From: Flexibacter flexilis DSM 6793
GTDB taxonomy: Bacteria; Bacteroidota; Bacteroidia; Cytophagales; Flexibacteraceae
Assembly: GCF_900112255.1 (NCBI RefSeq)
Contig: NZ_FOLE01000004.1
Coordinates: 1 to 64,000, forward strand
Direction: 5' to 3'
Length of the DNA: 64,000 nucleotides
Part shown: positions 1 through 10,449 of the stretch, piece after piece
Position numbering within the stretch: position 1 is the first letter of the stretch
How the letters are laid out: the number at the start of each line of letters is the position of its first letter
Position numbers and translations under genes: made by a program
Notes under the pieces: model-generated
Told to the model about the DNA's origin: nothing
Seen by the model: the letters and a program-made list of their open reading frames with translations, nothing else
Database searches by the model: none

Positions 1-1
1 A

Positions 2-40
2 AAAGGCGAAACGCGCACCGCCAAAGTAATGGTGAAGTAG
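2..40 (+). CDS. C-terminal end of a probable secreted protein (partial)
   Basis: The window opens inside a reading frame that ends KGETRTAKVMVK and a TAG stop at 38-40. A short Gly/Glu turn followed by a basic residue, Ala-Lys-Val and a terminal Lys is how T9SS type A C-terminal sorting domains usually finish, so the gene may encode a secreted protein. Only 12 residues are visible, so this is inference. A strong hairpin follows at once and fits a gene end. Confidence 0.4.
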   Translation, partial: KGETRTAKVMVK

Positions 41-69
41 TAATCTATATTTTATCTTTTAAATACATA

Positions 70-105
70 AATAAAGCCCATACAGCAAATTGTATGGGCT
101 TTATT
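70..105. terminator. Bidirectional terminator hairpin
   Basis: A perfect 14-bp stem (70-83 with 92-105) with an 8-nt loop, A-rich on the left and T-rich on the right. It lies between the plus-strand gene end at 40 and the minus-strand gene ending at 141, so it can serve both. Confidence 0.8.
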
Positions 106-140
106 TATTGGGCAAATAATTTTTTATTTAATCGAAATAA

Positions 141-1202
141 TTAAAATCTCGGACACGGAATCACGTGGTAGCGGCGCGAACCTTTACGTTTGCGATTGCT
201 CGACGGAATTTCAAAACTTACCGAAAGTTCGTGCGAACCCGCCGTTTTGAATCCCAATTGCGAAAGCGTAACATCGTAACTGTAACCCGCCGTAAAATTA
301 TCTTGCTGAAAACCAATTAGTAAAGCCACTGCATCTTGGTTATTAGACTTTGCCCCTTCTTTTTTCAAACCTGTTACGCCCCTGTACCACACACCCAAAA
401 TCATAGGATTGTAATGCACATACGCCCCCAAATCCAACTGGTCGTATTTGCCTTGCGAACGATACATAAAAGCTGGCGTAATAGTTTTGGAGTCTTCGAG
501 TTGTCGGCTACGCGTGCGACCTCTGCGGCGGCGTGCGCCACCATCGCCCAACGGCAATTTTGCACCACCATGCACCACATATTTGATAGGCAAAGGCGCA
601 GTTCCGTCCACCATCGACTGATTGGGTTGGTTTAGGTGCTTGCCTGCCACACCCAAAAACAATTTACGCGAATACAACATAAAACCCGTGCCAACGTCCA
701 TGTAACTCACGCGCCCTGCCGCGCCGCCAAACTGTTCTTGCGTTTGGTCAATGCCGCCGCTAATGTTGCCTTGTCCGTCCAATAATTGGTCGCCAAAAAC
801 AAACTGATTGTAGTCCAAAGTGCGTTGCACAAAACCAAATTCTAAGCCCGAACGCAGTTTTACATTGTCCGAAATTTTTAGTTCATACGCATAAATAGCC
901 GTTGCGGACGTGGATTGCAAACGCGTAGAACCCGCCCTATCGTGCAGGAGCAAAAGCCCCACACCGCTATTATAGCTTTTAAACCAATGGTCATAACCCG
1001 CCGCAAACGTACTAAACGAAGCAGGCAAACCCGACCATTGATTCCTATAACTGGCCGAAACGCGCGGCAAATGGCTGCTGCCCGCAAACGCAGGATTCAG
1101 GTACAACGGCGCGGCGTAAAACTGTGTAAATTGTGGGTCTTGCGCCCAAGCCTCAAGCCCTAAACCCATTAATATTCCGAGTATGAATAATATCTTTTTC
1201 AT
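141..1202 (-). CDS. PorP/SprF family T9SS-associated outer-membrane protein
   Basis: 353 residues from the ATG at 1202, chosen over an upstream ATG because it starts a clean signal peptide (MKKILFILGILMGLGLEAWA, cleaved before QDPQ). The mature N-terminus, QDPQFTQFYAAPLYLNPAFAG, is the hallmark of the PorP/SprF family, beta-barrel proteins that accompany proteins with type B gliding-associated C-terminal domains and help present them at the surface. The rest has alternating strands and a 'GYSYDVTLS' segment typical of the family's last strands. A short Arg-rich loop (RRRRGRTRSR) lies around residue 240. It sits 48 bp downstream of the giant PKD gene on the same strand, the usual cargo-plus-SprF arrangement, and the two are probably cotranscribed. 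Confidence 0.9.
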   Translation of the reverse strand: MKKILFILGILMGLGLEAWAQDPQFTQFYAAPLYLNPAFAGSSHLPRVSASYRNQWSGLPASFSTFAAGYDHWFKSYNSGVGLLLLHDRAGSTRLQSTSATAIYAYELKISDNVKLRSGLEFGFVQRTLDYNQFVFGDQLLDGQGNISGGIDQTQEQFGGAAGRVSYMDVGTGFMLYSRKLFLGVAGKHLNQPNQSMVDGTAPLPIKYVVHGGAKLPLGDGGARRRRGRTRSRQLEDSKTITPAFMYRSQGKYDQLDLGAYVHYNPMILGVWYRGVTGLKKEGAKSNNQDAVALLIGFQQDNFTAGYSYDVTLSQLGFKTAGSHELSVSFEIPSSNRKRKGSRRYHVIPCPRF

Positions 1203-1250
1203 GGTGTTTTTAAATTTTTCTTTTGGGGAAATGAACACAAAATCAAGGCT

Positions 1251-4200
1251 TTAGCGCAACAGCGTTACATCACCGACTTTGGTTTTCTTGGTTCCGTCCG
1301 CGAACGTTACTTCTACCTTATACGCGTACACGTCTTGCGTGCAAAGTTGGCCTCTGTGGTAGCCGTCCCAGCCTTTGGCGGGGTCGTCGCTCTCAAACAG
1401 CATTTCTCCCCAACGACTAAAAATTTTCAAGCTATACTTTACTGCTCCGTCCGTGAGTGGCAAAAACACATCATTCAGATTGTCGGGGCTTGGCAAATTG
1501 CCGCCACGAGGCGTAAAGGCATTTGGCACCACCAACACGCCGCCAGTCGTAGCCGTTACGGCACTGTCAATGACGGTCGTGTCCGTACAGCCATGTTGCG
1601 AAACCATTACCATTCGGATTGTATAAACGCCTTCTTTGGTATAAAGATGACTTGGTTCAAAACCTTCTACGGTGGCCGTACTGTCCCCAAACTCCCAGAA
1701 ATAGCGTGCTTTAACCGTATCGCCGCGCGAAATATTCAGGGTTTTGAGTAATTTATTTGGCAAAATCACGGTTTTGGGATTCACCCTGAAAGCCGCAATC
1801 GGTCGGTCATATACCGTTACGATTTGGCTACGAATCAGCGTATCCACACCCGACGGATTGACAGCCACCAACCGAACCGTATATTTTCCAGCATCGTAAT
1901 ACGTGATTGGCGGCGGATTTTTTAGCTCATAGCGCACGCCGTTGCCAAAATCCCAAAAATAATTTTGTCCAAAACGGCTGGTATTTTGTACCTGAAACAC
2001 GAACGGCGCACAGCCTGCCGAGTCCCCTATTACCTCAAAATTAGCTTGTGGCGGCACAGGCAACACCGTTACCGAATGGCTTACACTGGTGCTACAACCT
2101 TTGTCCGAAACGGCGATAAGCGTAACCGTATAAGTACCGAGCGAGTCGTAACTGTGCGTTTGGTCGGCGGTAGTCGTTACCGTATCGCTTGGCGTGTTGT
2201 CGCCATAATTCCAAATGTACGACCAACTACCTGTCGGTGTGGTGGTATTTTGGAACGTAAACGTCGCGTTGCTTTGTAGCAAAGTATCGTTTGGCGCAAT
2301 CGTAAAGCCTGCTTTCGGCGTTGGATAAACCGTAATTTGCTTACTAACAGAATCTTTACAACCAAAAGCTGTGGTAGCGATAAGTTTCACGGTATAAATT
2401 TTGGGTAATGCCGTCGTGTTAGTGTAGGTTTGGGCTGGCACGCCAAAAAATCCGTTAAAAGTATTTCCGTTTCCAAAATCCCATTTCAAGAAACCTTGCG
2501 CGATGGTCGGGTATGGCGAAGTATTCGTAAAGTTTACGGTCAAATCGCTGCAACCTGCCGTGTCGGTCATGCTAAAATCTGGCGAGGCTTTCGGGAACAC
2601 GTTAATTTGTTTGTAAAGCGTATCCGTACAACCCACTGAGTTGTAAGCAATAAGCCTTACGTTAAACACGCCGCTTGTTGTGTATGTGTAACTTACGTTT
2701 GTACCCACCAACGCCGAACCCGACACACCAAAATCCCACAAATACTGTACGGCATTGGTCGAAAGGTTTTGGAACGTAACCGTAGTGCCTTCGCACACAG
2801 CGTTTACGGTAGCAAAATTCGCCGTAGGCAATGGCCTTACTTTGATGGTTTTTTGTACAAAAGTCGTACAGCTTGGCACGCCTGCCGAAGCAAACGACAC
2901 TACGCGCATCGTAATGGTGTAAATGCCTGCCGTCGTGTACATTTTGACTGGTGGCGCGTTGAGGTCGGAAGTAGTGGCATCACCAAAATCCCAGAAAAAT
3001 TGAAAGTTGCCCTGATTGAGTGTATTGTTGGTAATGTGCAACGTATCACCCAAACAAATTGAGTCTTGCGACACGGCAAACGCCGCCTGCGGTTTTGGCG
3101 TGATTTTGATAGCAACTTTTGCGGTAGAGTCTGTATTACAGCTACCTATCACTTTCATATACGCGAAATAAGTGCCTGCCGTATTATAAACAAACGTTAC
3201 GGGCGAAGTCGTGGCTATATTGCCGTTTCCTCCAAAAATTACAAAATTCGGGTTGTTGCCACTCGTTTGGTTGGTAAACGTAACGGGTAGCCCTTCGCAA
3301 CCTCGCGCCGTGTCTATGCCCAACTTCGCTTTTACGATGCTGTCCGCCCCAATCACAATGTTTTGAGTTGCTATTTTTTCACAAGCCACCGTACCCGCGC
3401 CTACATTTTCGGTTACGGTCAGCGAAATAGTGTAGTTGCCCGAATTGGTGTAAACTTTGGGCGGCGGCGGATTTTGGGTGCTGGTCGTACCGTCGCCATA
3501 ATCCCACAAATACTTGATAGGCAAGCCGCTCGGCGAACTTGAATTGTTAGTAATATAAATCGTGTCGCCTTTGCAAGTGTTGGTTTTATTCACTGCGAAA
3601 GCCGCAATTGGTTTGGGTTTTACGTGAATATTTCGGGTAATGGTGTCCTGATTACAGCCATTAACTACCGCCAAACGAACTTTGTAAGTTCCTGCCGCCG
3701 TGAAAGTGTGCGCTTGCTGAAAACCACCTGCCGTAGAGGTATTATCACCCCAAAACCACGTCAGGGCGTTGCTCGTACCTTGCGGCTGATTGCTGGTGAG
3801 TGTAATCGTGTAAGGCGCACAACCGACACTATCATTTCCCAAAGCAAAAAACGCTTTTACCTCGTTGGCTTTTACTTTAATGGAATCTATGAGCGTATCA
3901 GAGCCGCACTCGTTGAGGGCAATGAGTTTAACCACATACGTCGTGTCGTCTTTGCCGCTATACTGAAAGGCGTGTATCACGGTATTTTGTTGCGGCGGAT
4001 TCACGGGGAAAGTCGTAACCACAGTGCTTGGCGCATCGCCAAACGTCCATTTATACTGCTTCGCTTTGCCGTAAGACGTGTTATAAATGGTTAGCGGAAA
4101 TCCTGCACAAATTATTTTATCATACGAAAAACCAGCCGTAGGCACAGGGTGCACCGTGATAGAATCGCGTTTTATGGGCGTTCCGCAACTGTTTGGGGTG

Positions 4201-7200
4201 GTGAGGGTAATGTAATAAGTCGTGTCGCGGTATTTGCTCGGCAAATAAGTAACAGGCGGCGGCACGGCCAACGTAGAAGTAACGCCATTCCCAAAATTCC
4301 ATTGATACGACGGCTCAAAACCTGTAGTTTGGTTAGTGAATATTACGACTTTAGGCGCACACGAATCACTGGCCGAAACGGGTTTGTTAAATGTAAAATT
4401 CGGTACGGCAGGTTCTACGACACGTATCGGCAACGTGAGCGTATCCCAACAGGTTTTTTGCGATTTGGCATAAAGCGTTATGTTTTTAAAACCTGTGCTG
4501 GTAAATGTAAATTGGCCGTTGCCGTTGGGCAGACTTGGGCGCAATACACCATCTCCAAAATCCCAGAGATACGTCATGCTGCTGCTACCCGCAGGCACAA
4601 TGCTTGTGTTCGGGAACGTATAGGCAACGCCTTTGCAATAAATGGCGCGTGGCGTAAGCGTATCGAATCGCGCCACAGGCATCGGATTTACTACGATAGT
4701 TTTGGTATGCGTGCTGTCGCAACTGTTGGCCGCACGAAAATTATAACTAATCGTAAATGTTTGGGGCGTAGTGGGTGGCGTTGCACCTACGGCAGTTTTT
4801 GGGTCAAAAATACCTGTGCTATTATTGGTAATGCCTGTACCTGACCACGTTCCGCCGCTTGTTGGCGTTACGCCTGCTAAAGTCGAAAGTTGCAGCGGCG
4901 CATCAAAATAACAAATTGTATCTTGGTTCGCGCCTGCGTTTACGCTTGGCAAAGGCTTCACGCGCACCGTGATAGAATCTTTCCGCAAACAAAGTCCAGC
5001 ACCCACGCTATACACGAGTTTGTAAGTTGTGCCGTTCGGGTTACTGGGCGAAGGATTGGCATTGCGTGGCGTAAACACACCTGCAAGGCTTACCGCCGTT
5101 CCTGACCACGTGCCACCCGCAGGCGAGAAACTCGGCAATATGAAATTGGCCGCCGCCGTATCCACGCACATTACTAAGTTGTTGCCTGCTTCTACTGTTA
5201 CGGGTTCTGTAATGTTTACGCTAATGTCTTTGAAACTTTGGCAAGCCGTCGTCCCGTCAGTGAACGTGTAACGGAATGTAAAATTACCCAAAGCATTTGG
5301 CACAAAACTACCGTTGGCATTTAGCGTAATGTTAGGCACTGGCGCAGGTGTTGTGATATTTGTCCAAACACCCGTACCGCCAACGGTCGGACTAAAGTTG
5401 GCCAATTGCACCGACGTAGCCGTAAGGCTTCGGCAAAACGTAGTATCACGCGCCAACACCACTGGCAACGGGTTGATTTTGATGGTTTTGGTGTGCGTAT
5501 TGCTACACTGTGGCGCAATGCTATTTTCTGTGTAAGTAAATGTAAGCGTGTAAGTTGTACCTGCAATGCCTTTGCTTGGGTCAAATTCATAAACATTTTG
5601 CAGGGCATCAAACGTAAGCAAACCCACAGGCAAACCCACACCCGACCAACTCACTGTTCCGTTAGCTCGTTTATAATCTGATAGCACATATTTTGCTTTA
5701 TCAATACAAACTTCCGAAGGCGTGCGAGCCGCCAATACGGTATCAGTTATCACGGGCAAAGGTTTTACCCTAATGGTTTTGGTGTCGTGCCTTTCGCAAA
5801 GTGGGTCGCTGGGGTTGGTGGTGTATTTTAGTGTAAACACACCCACTCCTGCAACGGCAGGGTCAAAAGTTCCGTTAATATTGGTAATGCCTGTACCTGT
5901 CCACTGGCCACCCGCAGGGCTAAAACCTGTGAGGTTAAAAGCCGCATCGCTTACACAAACCGTGTCATTTACACCTGCTTCTACGGTGGTCGGTTCGCTA
6001 ATGACGACGGTCGCATCTTTGAAACTCACGCAACCATTGTTGTCCGTAAAAGTATAGCGAAGCGTAAAAGTTCCTGTTTCGTTCGGTACAAAAGTGCCGT
6101 TCGCGTTTACCGTAATGTTGGGCGTTGGGGTTGGGCTGGTTACGTTTGTCCAAATGCCTGTTCCCCCTGTCGTTGGGCTAAAACTTGGCATCGTAACGGG
6201 CGAAGTATTTTTACAAAAATTCGCATTTTGTACTGTTACCACTGGCAACACATTGATAGTAAGCTGCTTGGTTTTGGTCTGAACGCAAAGCGGCGCACTG
6301 CCCGTTTCCGTGTAAGTAAACGTAAGCGTGTAAGTTGTGCCTGCAACGCCTTTGCTTGGGTCTATTTCGTACAAATGAGATGTGTTATCAAACGTAAGCA
6401 AACCCACAGGCAAGCCAGTTCCCGACCAACTCACTGTTCCGTTTATCTGTTTATAATCGGTAAGCAAATAAGGGGATTTGTCTATACAAACAGCCGTCGG
6501 CGTGGCGATGCTGTCGGCGATAGTTGGCAATGGTTTTACAAAAACGCGCATCGTGTCAGAGGCCGAACAACTGCCGCCGCCAATCGTGTAAGTAAGCAAA
6601 TAACCAGTGCTTGTATTGGCTGGCACGGACGAAGGCGTAAAAATTCCGTTGGAAGCCACGCCGCTACCCGACCAAATGCCGCCCGTTGGCGTGCCCGTAA
6701 TCGTGAAAGGAGCAGCATCAGCACAAACCGTTTTGTTTGCTCCCGCTTCCGCCGAAGGCGAGCCGATAATTCGCACAATGGTATCTTTTACGGTAATACA
6801 ATTCGGCGAAGCCGCCGCCGTAAACGTATAACGAATCACGACGTTTTGGGGAGGAATAGCCGCACCCAACGCCACCGACGGATTGATTAAATATTGCCCG
6901 CCAGAAAACGTAATGGCCGCAGGGACTGACGGACACGACCAAACGCCCGTACCCACCGCGTTGGCCGTAGGTGTTGGTAAAGGTTCGGTGTTCGGGGTGT
7001 TACAAAACGTAAAATTATTTCCTGCAAAACTAATCACAGGCGGAGCAACTACCGTAATGTTGGCCGTGAGTGTATCCGTACAGCCATTGGCATCGGTTAC
7101 GCCATAACGCACTGCATACGAACCAATTGTATTTGGGGTAAATGAACCTGCTGCCGAAATGCCGCCTTGTCCTTTCCAGCCGCCGCCGTTGGGCGTGGCT

Positions 7201-9695
7201 TTCATACCAAACGGAACAGTGGACAAACAAACAGTTGTATCGGCAAGTGCATCGCCGCCGATTTTGATAACAGGACGCGGATTTACCAACACTTGTACCG
7301 TGTCTTTGCTCACGCAATTAGACAGTTGGTCGGTAGCCGTCAGGACGTACAAATACGTGCCTACCGTGCTGTTGGTGGTTGTGGTTGTCAGGCTGTTAGG
7401 ACTGGTTACGCCTGCGCCGCCGCCTGTTACTGCCCACGAATACGTTACGTTAGTGGCTGGCGTACCTACCCCCAAATTCACGGTAGTGGCGGGGCAAATT
7501 TTTACTTGTTTGGGTTGGCCTGCGGCTGGTCTTGGCGCGGTGCTGGCTTGCGCCACTGGCGGATTAGTAACGATAAAAGGCACGGTAGCGGGTTGCGCCG
7601 CCGCTCCGCAACTGTTGGACGGCGTAAGATTCAGGTTATACTGACCCACAGGCAACGTAAAGTTTGGAGTAGTGCCTGTACCCGTGTTGCCTGTCGGGTT
7701 GGGCGTGCCATTTGTCCCAATCACAGACCAAGCGTAGGTTTCGCCAGTTTTGGGCGTAGTGGTCGGAGCAATAGCCGTCGCGCCGCAACTGGCGTAATAG
7801 CCATTCGGAAACTGTGCGTTAGCGGGTTGCGCAAACGCCGAAAGTCCACCAATGTCGGCGGGTGTTGGGGTTGGTTTGCCTTTGATGGTGATGGTGGCGC
7901 AACTTGATGTAGGTGAACCGCAACTATTTGAGGACGTAAGTGTAACGGTATAAGTGCCTGCTTTGGTGAAATTTAAGGTATCTACCGCGCTGCTGCTGTT
8001 GGTGCTGTTAAAAGTGAAGCCCGTGCCACCCGAAACCGTCCAAGTAAGATTGCCGCCACCCGTCGAAGTGCTATTGAGTGGCAAAGAAACAGGCAAACAA
8101 ACGCCTGCGGCTGGGGTCAGGTCGATGGGTGTGCCTGAGCAACTGGTTACGGCGGTCGTGCCGCTCATTCCCGACAAAAAAGATGCTTGCGTCTGAGTGC
8201 CGACTGTTACTTGAATAATCGTATCTTTTGCCCCACAACTATTTGTAGCCGTGAGCTTTACGTTATAAACGCCTGCGGCGGTGTAAGTATGGCTTACGGG
8301 GTCGGACACCGAAAAAGTTTGTAGCGTGTTGCTTGCGCCAGAGGCTGGGTCGCCAAAGTCCCAATCATACTGGGCGATGGGGTCTAAGTACGTGGTTTGG
8401 GCATCGCTGGGGCAAGACGTATTCGTAAAGTTCACGGTACGCGAACCGCCCGACAAACACAAGTTGGCAGGAACAGTAAAGTTTGGTTTTGCTTTAATTT
8501 TGGTTCTAAATTCGGACGTGGCCGTTTGGGTGTTACAATTATTTTTAGAAACCAATTTCATAAAGCGGCTAAAACCCGTCGTAACATTGGGCGGCAAGTT
8601 GCAGGCCTGCGAAGAGTTAAACTTATAAACGTGTTTGTGAGGCCCTGTGCTGGTGGTTTCCAGTGAGTCGCCATCTGCCCAATACAACGTATAAGAAGTG
8701 GCATTTTGGGTGCTGAATGTTACGCGCATCGTATCGCCTTCGCAAAGTGTTACGAGATTGGCGGGAATGATAATCGCGCCCGAAGGGTCTTTTTCGTACA
8801 CCAATTGTTTGGTAAAAGTGGACGTACAGCCCGACACATTGTCTTTGGCCGTGAGCACGAAGGTATAAACCCCGATGTTGTAGGTATGGAAAATATTGGG
8901 CGTGAGGCTGGTCGTTATTTCGTTGGGAGAACCGTCGCCCCAGTTCCAAGTGTAAGTTGTGTTGGGGTCGGCGTTGGAAGTATTTCGGAACTGAAAGTTA
9001 AATACGGTTTCCGCATCACTGGCGGCCAAACATCGTCTAAAGTTAGAGGCATTGATACCCTGCGTATTAATATTGATAAGCGGTGTAGCTTTTACGGGAA
9101 CGCTCACGGGTGCGGCGGTGGTGCTACAACCGTTTTTGGTGGCCGTAACCGTTACGTTATAATTGCCGCTTGTCGCGCCTGTGGGCGTGAAAGCATGGCT
9201 TACATTTGTGCCTGTGGCCGTGTTGCTGCTACCCGACGAAGCATCGCCGAAGTTCCAAGTATAAACTGTGGCCGCATCGGGGGCTGTGATGGCAAATGTC
9301 GTATTGGCTTGACCGCAAGGGTTGGCAGGATTGAAAGTGAAAACAGGCGCAAGCGGCAAATCATTAACCACAAACGTTTTTTTGATAGAATCTTCGCAAG
9401 GTGATGGACTCGTATAGCGGCGCACCAAAACCACCGTTTTCGAGCCTGCCGAAGCGAAGGTGTGTGTAGTGTTACCTACCGCTTCAAACGGACTACCATC
9501 GCCCCAACGCCATTCGTAGGTAGGCGAATCGGTGGCAGCAGAGGTAATCGTAAAGGAAATGGCTTGGCCTTTACAAAGTGGCGTTCCCACCGAAAAATCA
9601 ACTTTGTTACTTGTACCTTTACACGCGCCTTGCGCATATAAACGATTGGTAGCAAAAGAGATAAATAAGATAATTAGCCAGTAAGTTCTTTTCAT
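1251..9695 (-). CDS. Giant PKD-repeat surface protein with T9SS type B C-terminal domain
   Basis: 2814 residues. A signal peptide (about residues 1-21, ending RLYAQ) is followed by PKD-type Ig folds recognised by about 15 motifs of the form WDFGDG/WNFGNG, clustered at residues 50-500 and 1750-2700. The middle (about 550-1750) is made of Ig-like repeats with GTWSGTGI or GTGVWTN motifs and paired Cys. The last 90 residues (VPNAFTPRGG..., KIFSRWGE, WDGYHRGQ, DVYAYKVEVTF) match the gliding motility-associated/CHU_C type B sorting domain, so the protein is expected to be exported by T9SS and retained at the cell surface. Probable role: adhesin or filamentous surface structure; the ligand cannot be told. 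A unit of about 260 residues is duplicated near residues 1075-1595. The partner porP/sprF-like gene lies immediately downstream. Confidence 0.92.
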   Translation of the reverse strand: MKRTYWLIILFISFATNRLYAQGACKGTSNKVDFSVGTPLCKGQAISFTITSAATDSPTYEWRWGDGSPFEAVGNTTHTFASAGSKTVVLVRRYTSPSPCEDSIKKTFVVNDLPLAPVFTFNPANPCGQANTTFAITAPDAATVYTWNFGDASSGSSNTATGTNVSHAFTPTGATSGNYNVTVTATKNGCSTTAAPVSVPVKATPLININTQGINASNFRRCLAASDAETVFNFQFRNTSNADPNTTYTWNWGDGSPNEITTSLTPNIFHTYNIGVYTFVLTAKDNVSGCTSTFTKQLVYEKDPSGAIIIPANLVTLCEGDTMRVTFSTQNATSYTLYWADGDSLETTSTGPHKHVYKFNSSQACNLPPNVTTGFSRFMKLVSKNNCNTQTATSEFRTKIKAKPNFTVPANLCLSGGSRTVNFTNTSCPSDAQTTYLDPIAQYDWDFGDPASGASNTLQTFSVSDPVSHTYTAAGVYNVKLTATNSCGAKDTIIQVTVGTQTQASFLSGMSGTTAVTSCSGTPIDLTPAAGVCLPVSLPLNSTSTGGGNLTWTVSGGTGFTFNSTNSSSAVDTLNFTKAGTYTVTLTSSNSCGSPTSSCATITIKGKPTPTPADIGGLSAFAQPANAQFPNGYYASCGATAIAPTTTPKTGETYAWSVIGTNGTPNPTGNTGTGTTPNFTLPVGQYNLNLTPSNSCGAAAQPATVPFIVTNPPVAQASTAPRPAAGQPKQVKICPATTVNLGVGTPATNVTYSWAVTGGGAGVTSPNSLTTTTTNSTVGTYLYVLTATDQLSNCVSKDTVQVLVNPRPVIKIGGDALADTTVCLSTVPFGMKATPNGGGWKGQGGISAAGSFTPNTIGSYAVRYGVTDANGCTDTLTANITVVAPPVISFAGNNFTFCNTPNTEPLPTPTANAVGTGVWSCPSVPAAITFSGGQYLINPSVALGAAIPPQNVVIRYTFTAAASPNCITVKDTIVRIIGSPSAEAGANKTVCADAAPFTITGTPTGGIWSGSGVASNGIFTPSSVPANTSTGYLLTYTIGGGSCSASDTMRVFVKPLPTIADSIATPTAVCIDKSPYLLTDYKQINGTVSWSGTGLPVGLLTFDNTSHLYEIDPSKGVAGTTYTLTFTYTETGSAPLCVQTKTKQLTINVLPVVTVQNANFCKNTSPVTMPSFSPTTGGTGIWTNVTSPTPTPNITVNANGTFVPNETGTFTLRYTFTDNNGCVSFKDATVVISEPTTVEAGVNDTVCVSDAAFNLTGFSPAGGQWTGTGITNINGTFDPAVAGVGVFTLKYTTNPSDPLCERHDTKTIRVKPLPVITDTVLAARTPSEVCIDKAKYVLSDYKRANGTVSWSGVGLPVGLLTFDALQNVYEFDPSKGIAGTTYTLTFTYTENSIAPQCSNTHTKTIKINPLPVVLARDTTFCRSLTATSVQLANFSPTVGGTGVWTNITTPAPVPNITLNANGSFVPNALGNFTFRYTFTDGTTACQSFKDISVNITEPVTVEAGNNLVMCVDTAAANFILPSFSPAGGTWSGTAVSLAGVFTPRNANPSPSNPNGTTYKLVYSVGAGLCLRKDSITVRVKPLPSVNAGANQDTICYFDAPLQLSTLAGVTPTSGGTWSGTGITNNSTGIFDPKTAVGATPPTTPQTFTISYNFRAANSCDSTHTKTIVVNPMPVARFDTLTPRAIYCKGVAYTFPNTSIVPAGSSSMTYLWDFGDGVLRPSLPNGNGQFTFTSTGFKNITLYAKSQKTCWDTLTLPIRVVEPAVPNFTFNKPVSASDSCAPKVVIFTNQTTGFEPSYQWNFGNGVTSTLAVPPPVTYLPSKYRDTTYYITLTTPNSCGTPIKRDSITVHPVPTAGFSYDKIICAGFPLTIYNTSYGKAKQYKWTFGDAPSTVVTTFPVNPPQQNTVIHAFQYSGKDDTTYVVKLIALNECGSDTLIDSIKVKANEVKAFFALGNDSVGCAPYTITLTSNQPQGTSNALTWFWGDNTSTAGGFQQAHTFTAAGTYKVRLAVVNGCNQDTITRNIHVKPKPIAAFAVNKTNTCKGDTIYITNNSSSPSGLPIKYLWDYGDGTTSTQNPPPPKVYTNSGNYTISLTVTENVGAGTVACEKIATQNIVIGADSIVKAKLGIDTARGCEGLPVTFTNQTSGNNPNFVIFGGNGNIATTSPVTFVYNTAGTYFAYMKVIGSCNTDSTAKVAIKITPKPQAAFAVSQDSICLGDTLHITNNTLNQGNFQFFWDFGDATTSDLNAPPVKMYTTAGIYTITMRVVSFASAGVPSCTTFVQKTIKVRPLPTANFATVNAVCEGTTVTFQNLSTNAVQYLWDFGVSGSALVGTNVSYTYTTSGVFNVRLIAYNSVGCTDTLYKQINVFPKASPDFSMTDTAGCSDLTVNFTNTSPYPTIAQGFLKWDFGNGNTFNGFFGVPAQTYTNTTALPKIYTVKLIATTAFGCKDSVSKQITVYPTPKAGFTIAPNDTLLQSNATFTFQNTTTPTGSWSYIWNYGDNTPSDTVTTTADQTHSYDSLGTYTVTLIAVSDKGCSTSVSHSVTVLPVPPQANFEVIGDSAGCAPFVFQVQNTSRFGQNYFWDFGNGVRYELKNPPPITYYDAGKYTVRLVAVNPSGVDTLIRSQIVTVYDRPIAAFRVNPKTVILPNKLLKTLNISRGDTVKARYFWEFGDSTATVEGFEPSHLYTKEGVYTIRMVMVSQHGCTDTTVIDSAVTATTGGVLVVPNAFTPRGGNLPSPDNLNDVFLPLTDGAVKYSLKIFSRWGEMLFESDDPAKGWDGYHRGQLCTQDVYAYKVEVTFADGTKKTKVGDVTLLR
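5568..5690. repeat. Internal DNA repeat of PKD gene, copy 1
   Basis: This stretch is closely similar at DNA level to 6350-6470, about 780 bp away. It encodes the VSWSGxGLPVGLLTFD segment of one of two duplicated units of about 260 residues inside the giant surface protein. Confidence 0.75.
6350..6470. repeat. Internal DNA repeat of PKD gene, copy 2
   Basis: Second copy of the segment at 5568-5690. High DNA identity implies a recent in-frame duplication or ongoing gene conversion. Confidence 0.75.
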
Positions 9696-9903
9696 GTTCT
9701 TTAGAAAATTAAAATTTAAGCTGATTGAACAAAATAATCAGTCCAAAAAAATATTCTATTAATTTAATTTTCCGAAAATTACACAGATAATACAGCCCTG
9801 ACAATCGTACAATTGGCGTATTTCCAAACACTACTTATATTGTATCAAATACATTTAACAACAGCTTTTATACATTGATATTCACGTCATCAAAAAACGC
9901 AAT

Positions 9904-10260
9904 ATGCTTACAAACATCTGTCCCAAATTGCCGATGCGAAATTTGGATATTACTCAAGATTTTTATGTCAATAAACTGGGATTTGAGAATATTGGCGCGG
10001 CTGATTACGAAGGTTATTTAATTCTAAAAAAAGACGATATAGAGATTCATCTTTTTGAATTTCAGGAACTTGACCCAAAAAATAATTACGGACAAGTTTA
10101 CATTCGCACCACTGACATTGAGACATTGTATCAGTGGTTGGTAGAAAAGCAGATAGCCATTCACCCAAACGGGCGTTTGGCGGCCAAGCCATGGGGGCAA
10201 AAAGAGTTTTCGTTGCTCGACCCAGACCATAACCTACTAACCTTTGGGCAGCAGATTTAA
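9904..10260 (+). CDS. VOC family (glyoxalase/bleomycin-resistance-like) protein
   Basis: 118 residues with the vicinal-oxygen-chelate fold pattern: an N-terminal beta-alpha-beta unit (PMRNLDITQDFYVNKLGFE) and a C-terminal half ending EFSLLDPDHNLLTFGQ. The 'KEFSLLDPDHNLL' block and the 'IEIHLFEF' strand are typical of bleomycin-resistance-type members, which act as dimers that bind the drug rather than as enzymes. The substrate cannot be assigned. It is divergent from the giant PKD gene, with about 208 bp between them, and is followed by a small hairpin. No resistance operon surrounds it. Confidence 0.8.
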   Translation: MLTNICPKLPMRNLDITQDFYVNKLGFENIGAADYEGYLILKKDDIEIHLFEFQELDPKNNYGQVYIRTTDIETLYQWLVEKQIAIHPNGRLAAKPWGQKEFSLLDPDHNLLTFGQQI

Positions 10261-10300
10261 GGAATGTTTTTCATAAATATTCAAAACAATTCTTACATAC

Positions 10301-10328
10301 AAAGATTTATATTTTCATAAATCTTTTC
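10301..10328 (+). terminator. Hairpin with T-run after the VOC gene
   Basis: A 10-bp AT-rich stem (10301-10310 with 10317-10326), loop of 6, followed by T-rich sequence 40 bp after the VOC stop codon. The low GC content makes it a weak terminator candidate. Confidence 0.45.
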
Positions 10329-10449
10329 TTTCACAATACTAATACGGCCACTTTTCCAAACAGCACTAAGCGTGGAGACGAGCAACCACGACAAAAACAG
10401 GGCGAAATCGAAAAGCCATACGAGTAGAACAAAATTAATTTCAATCAGC

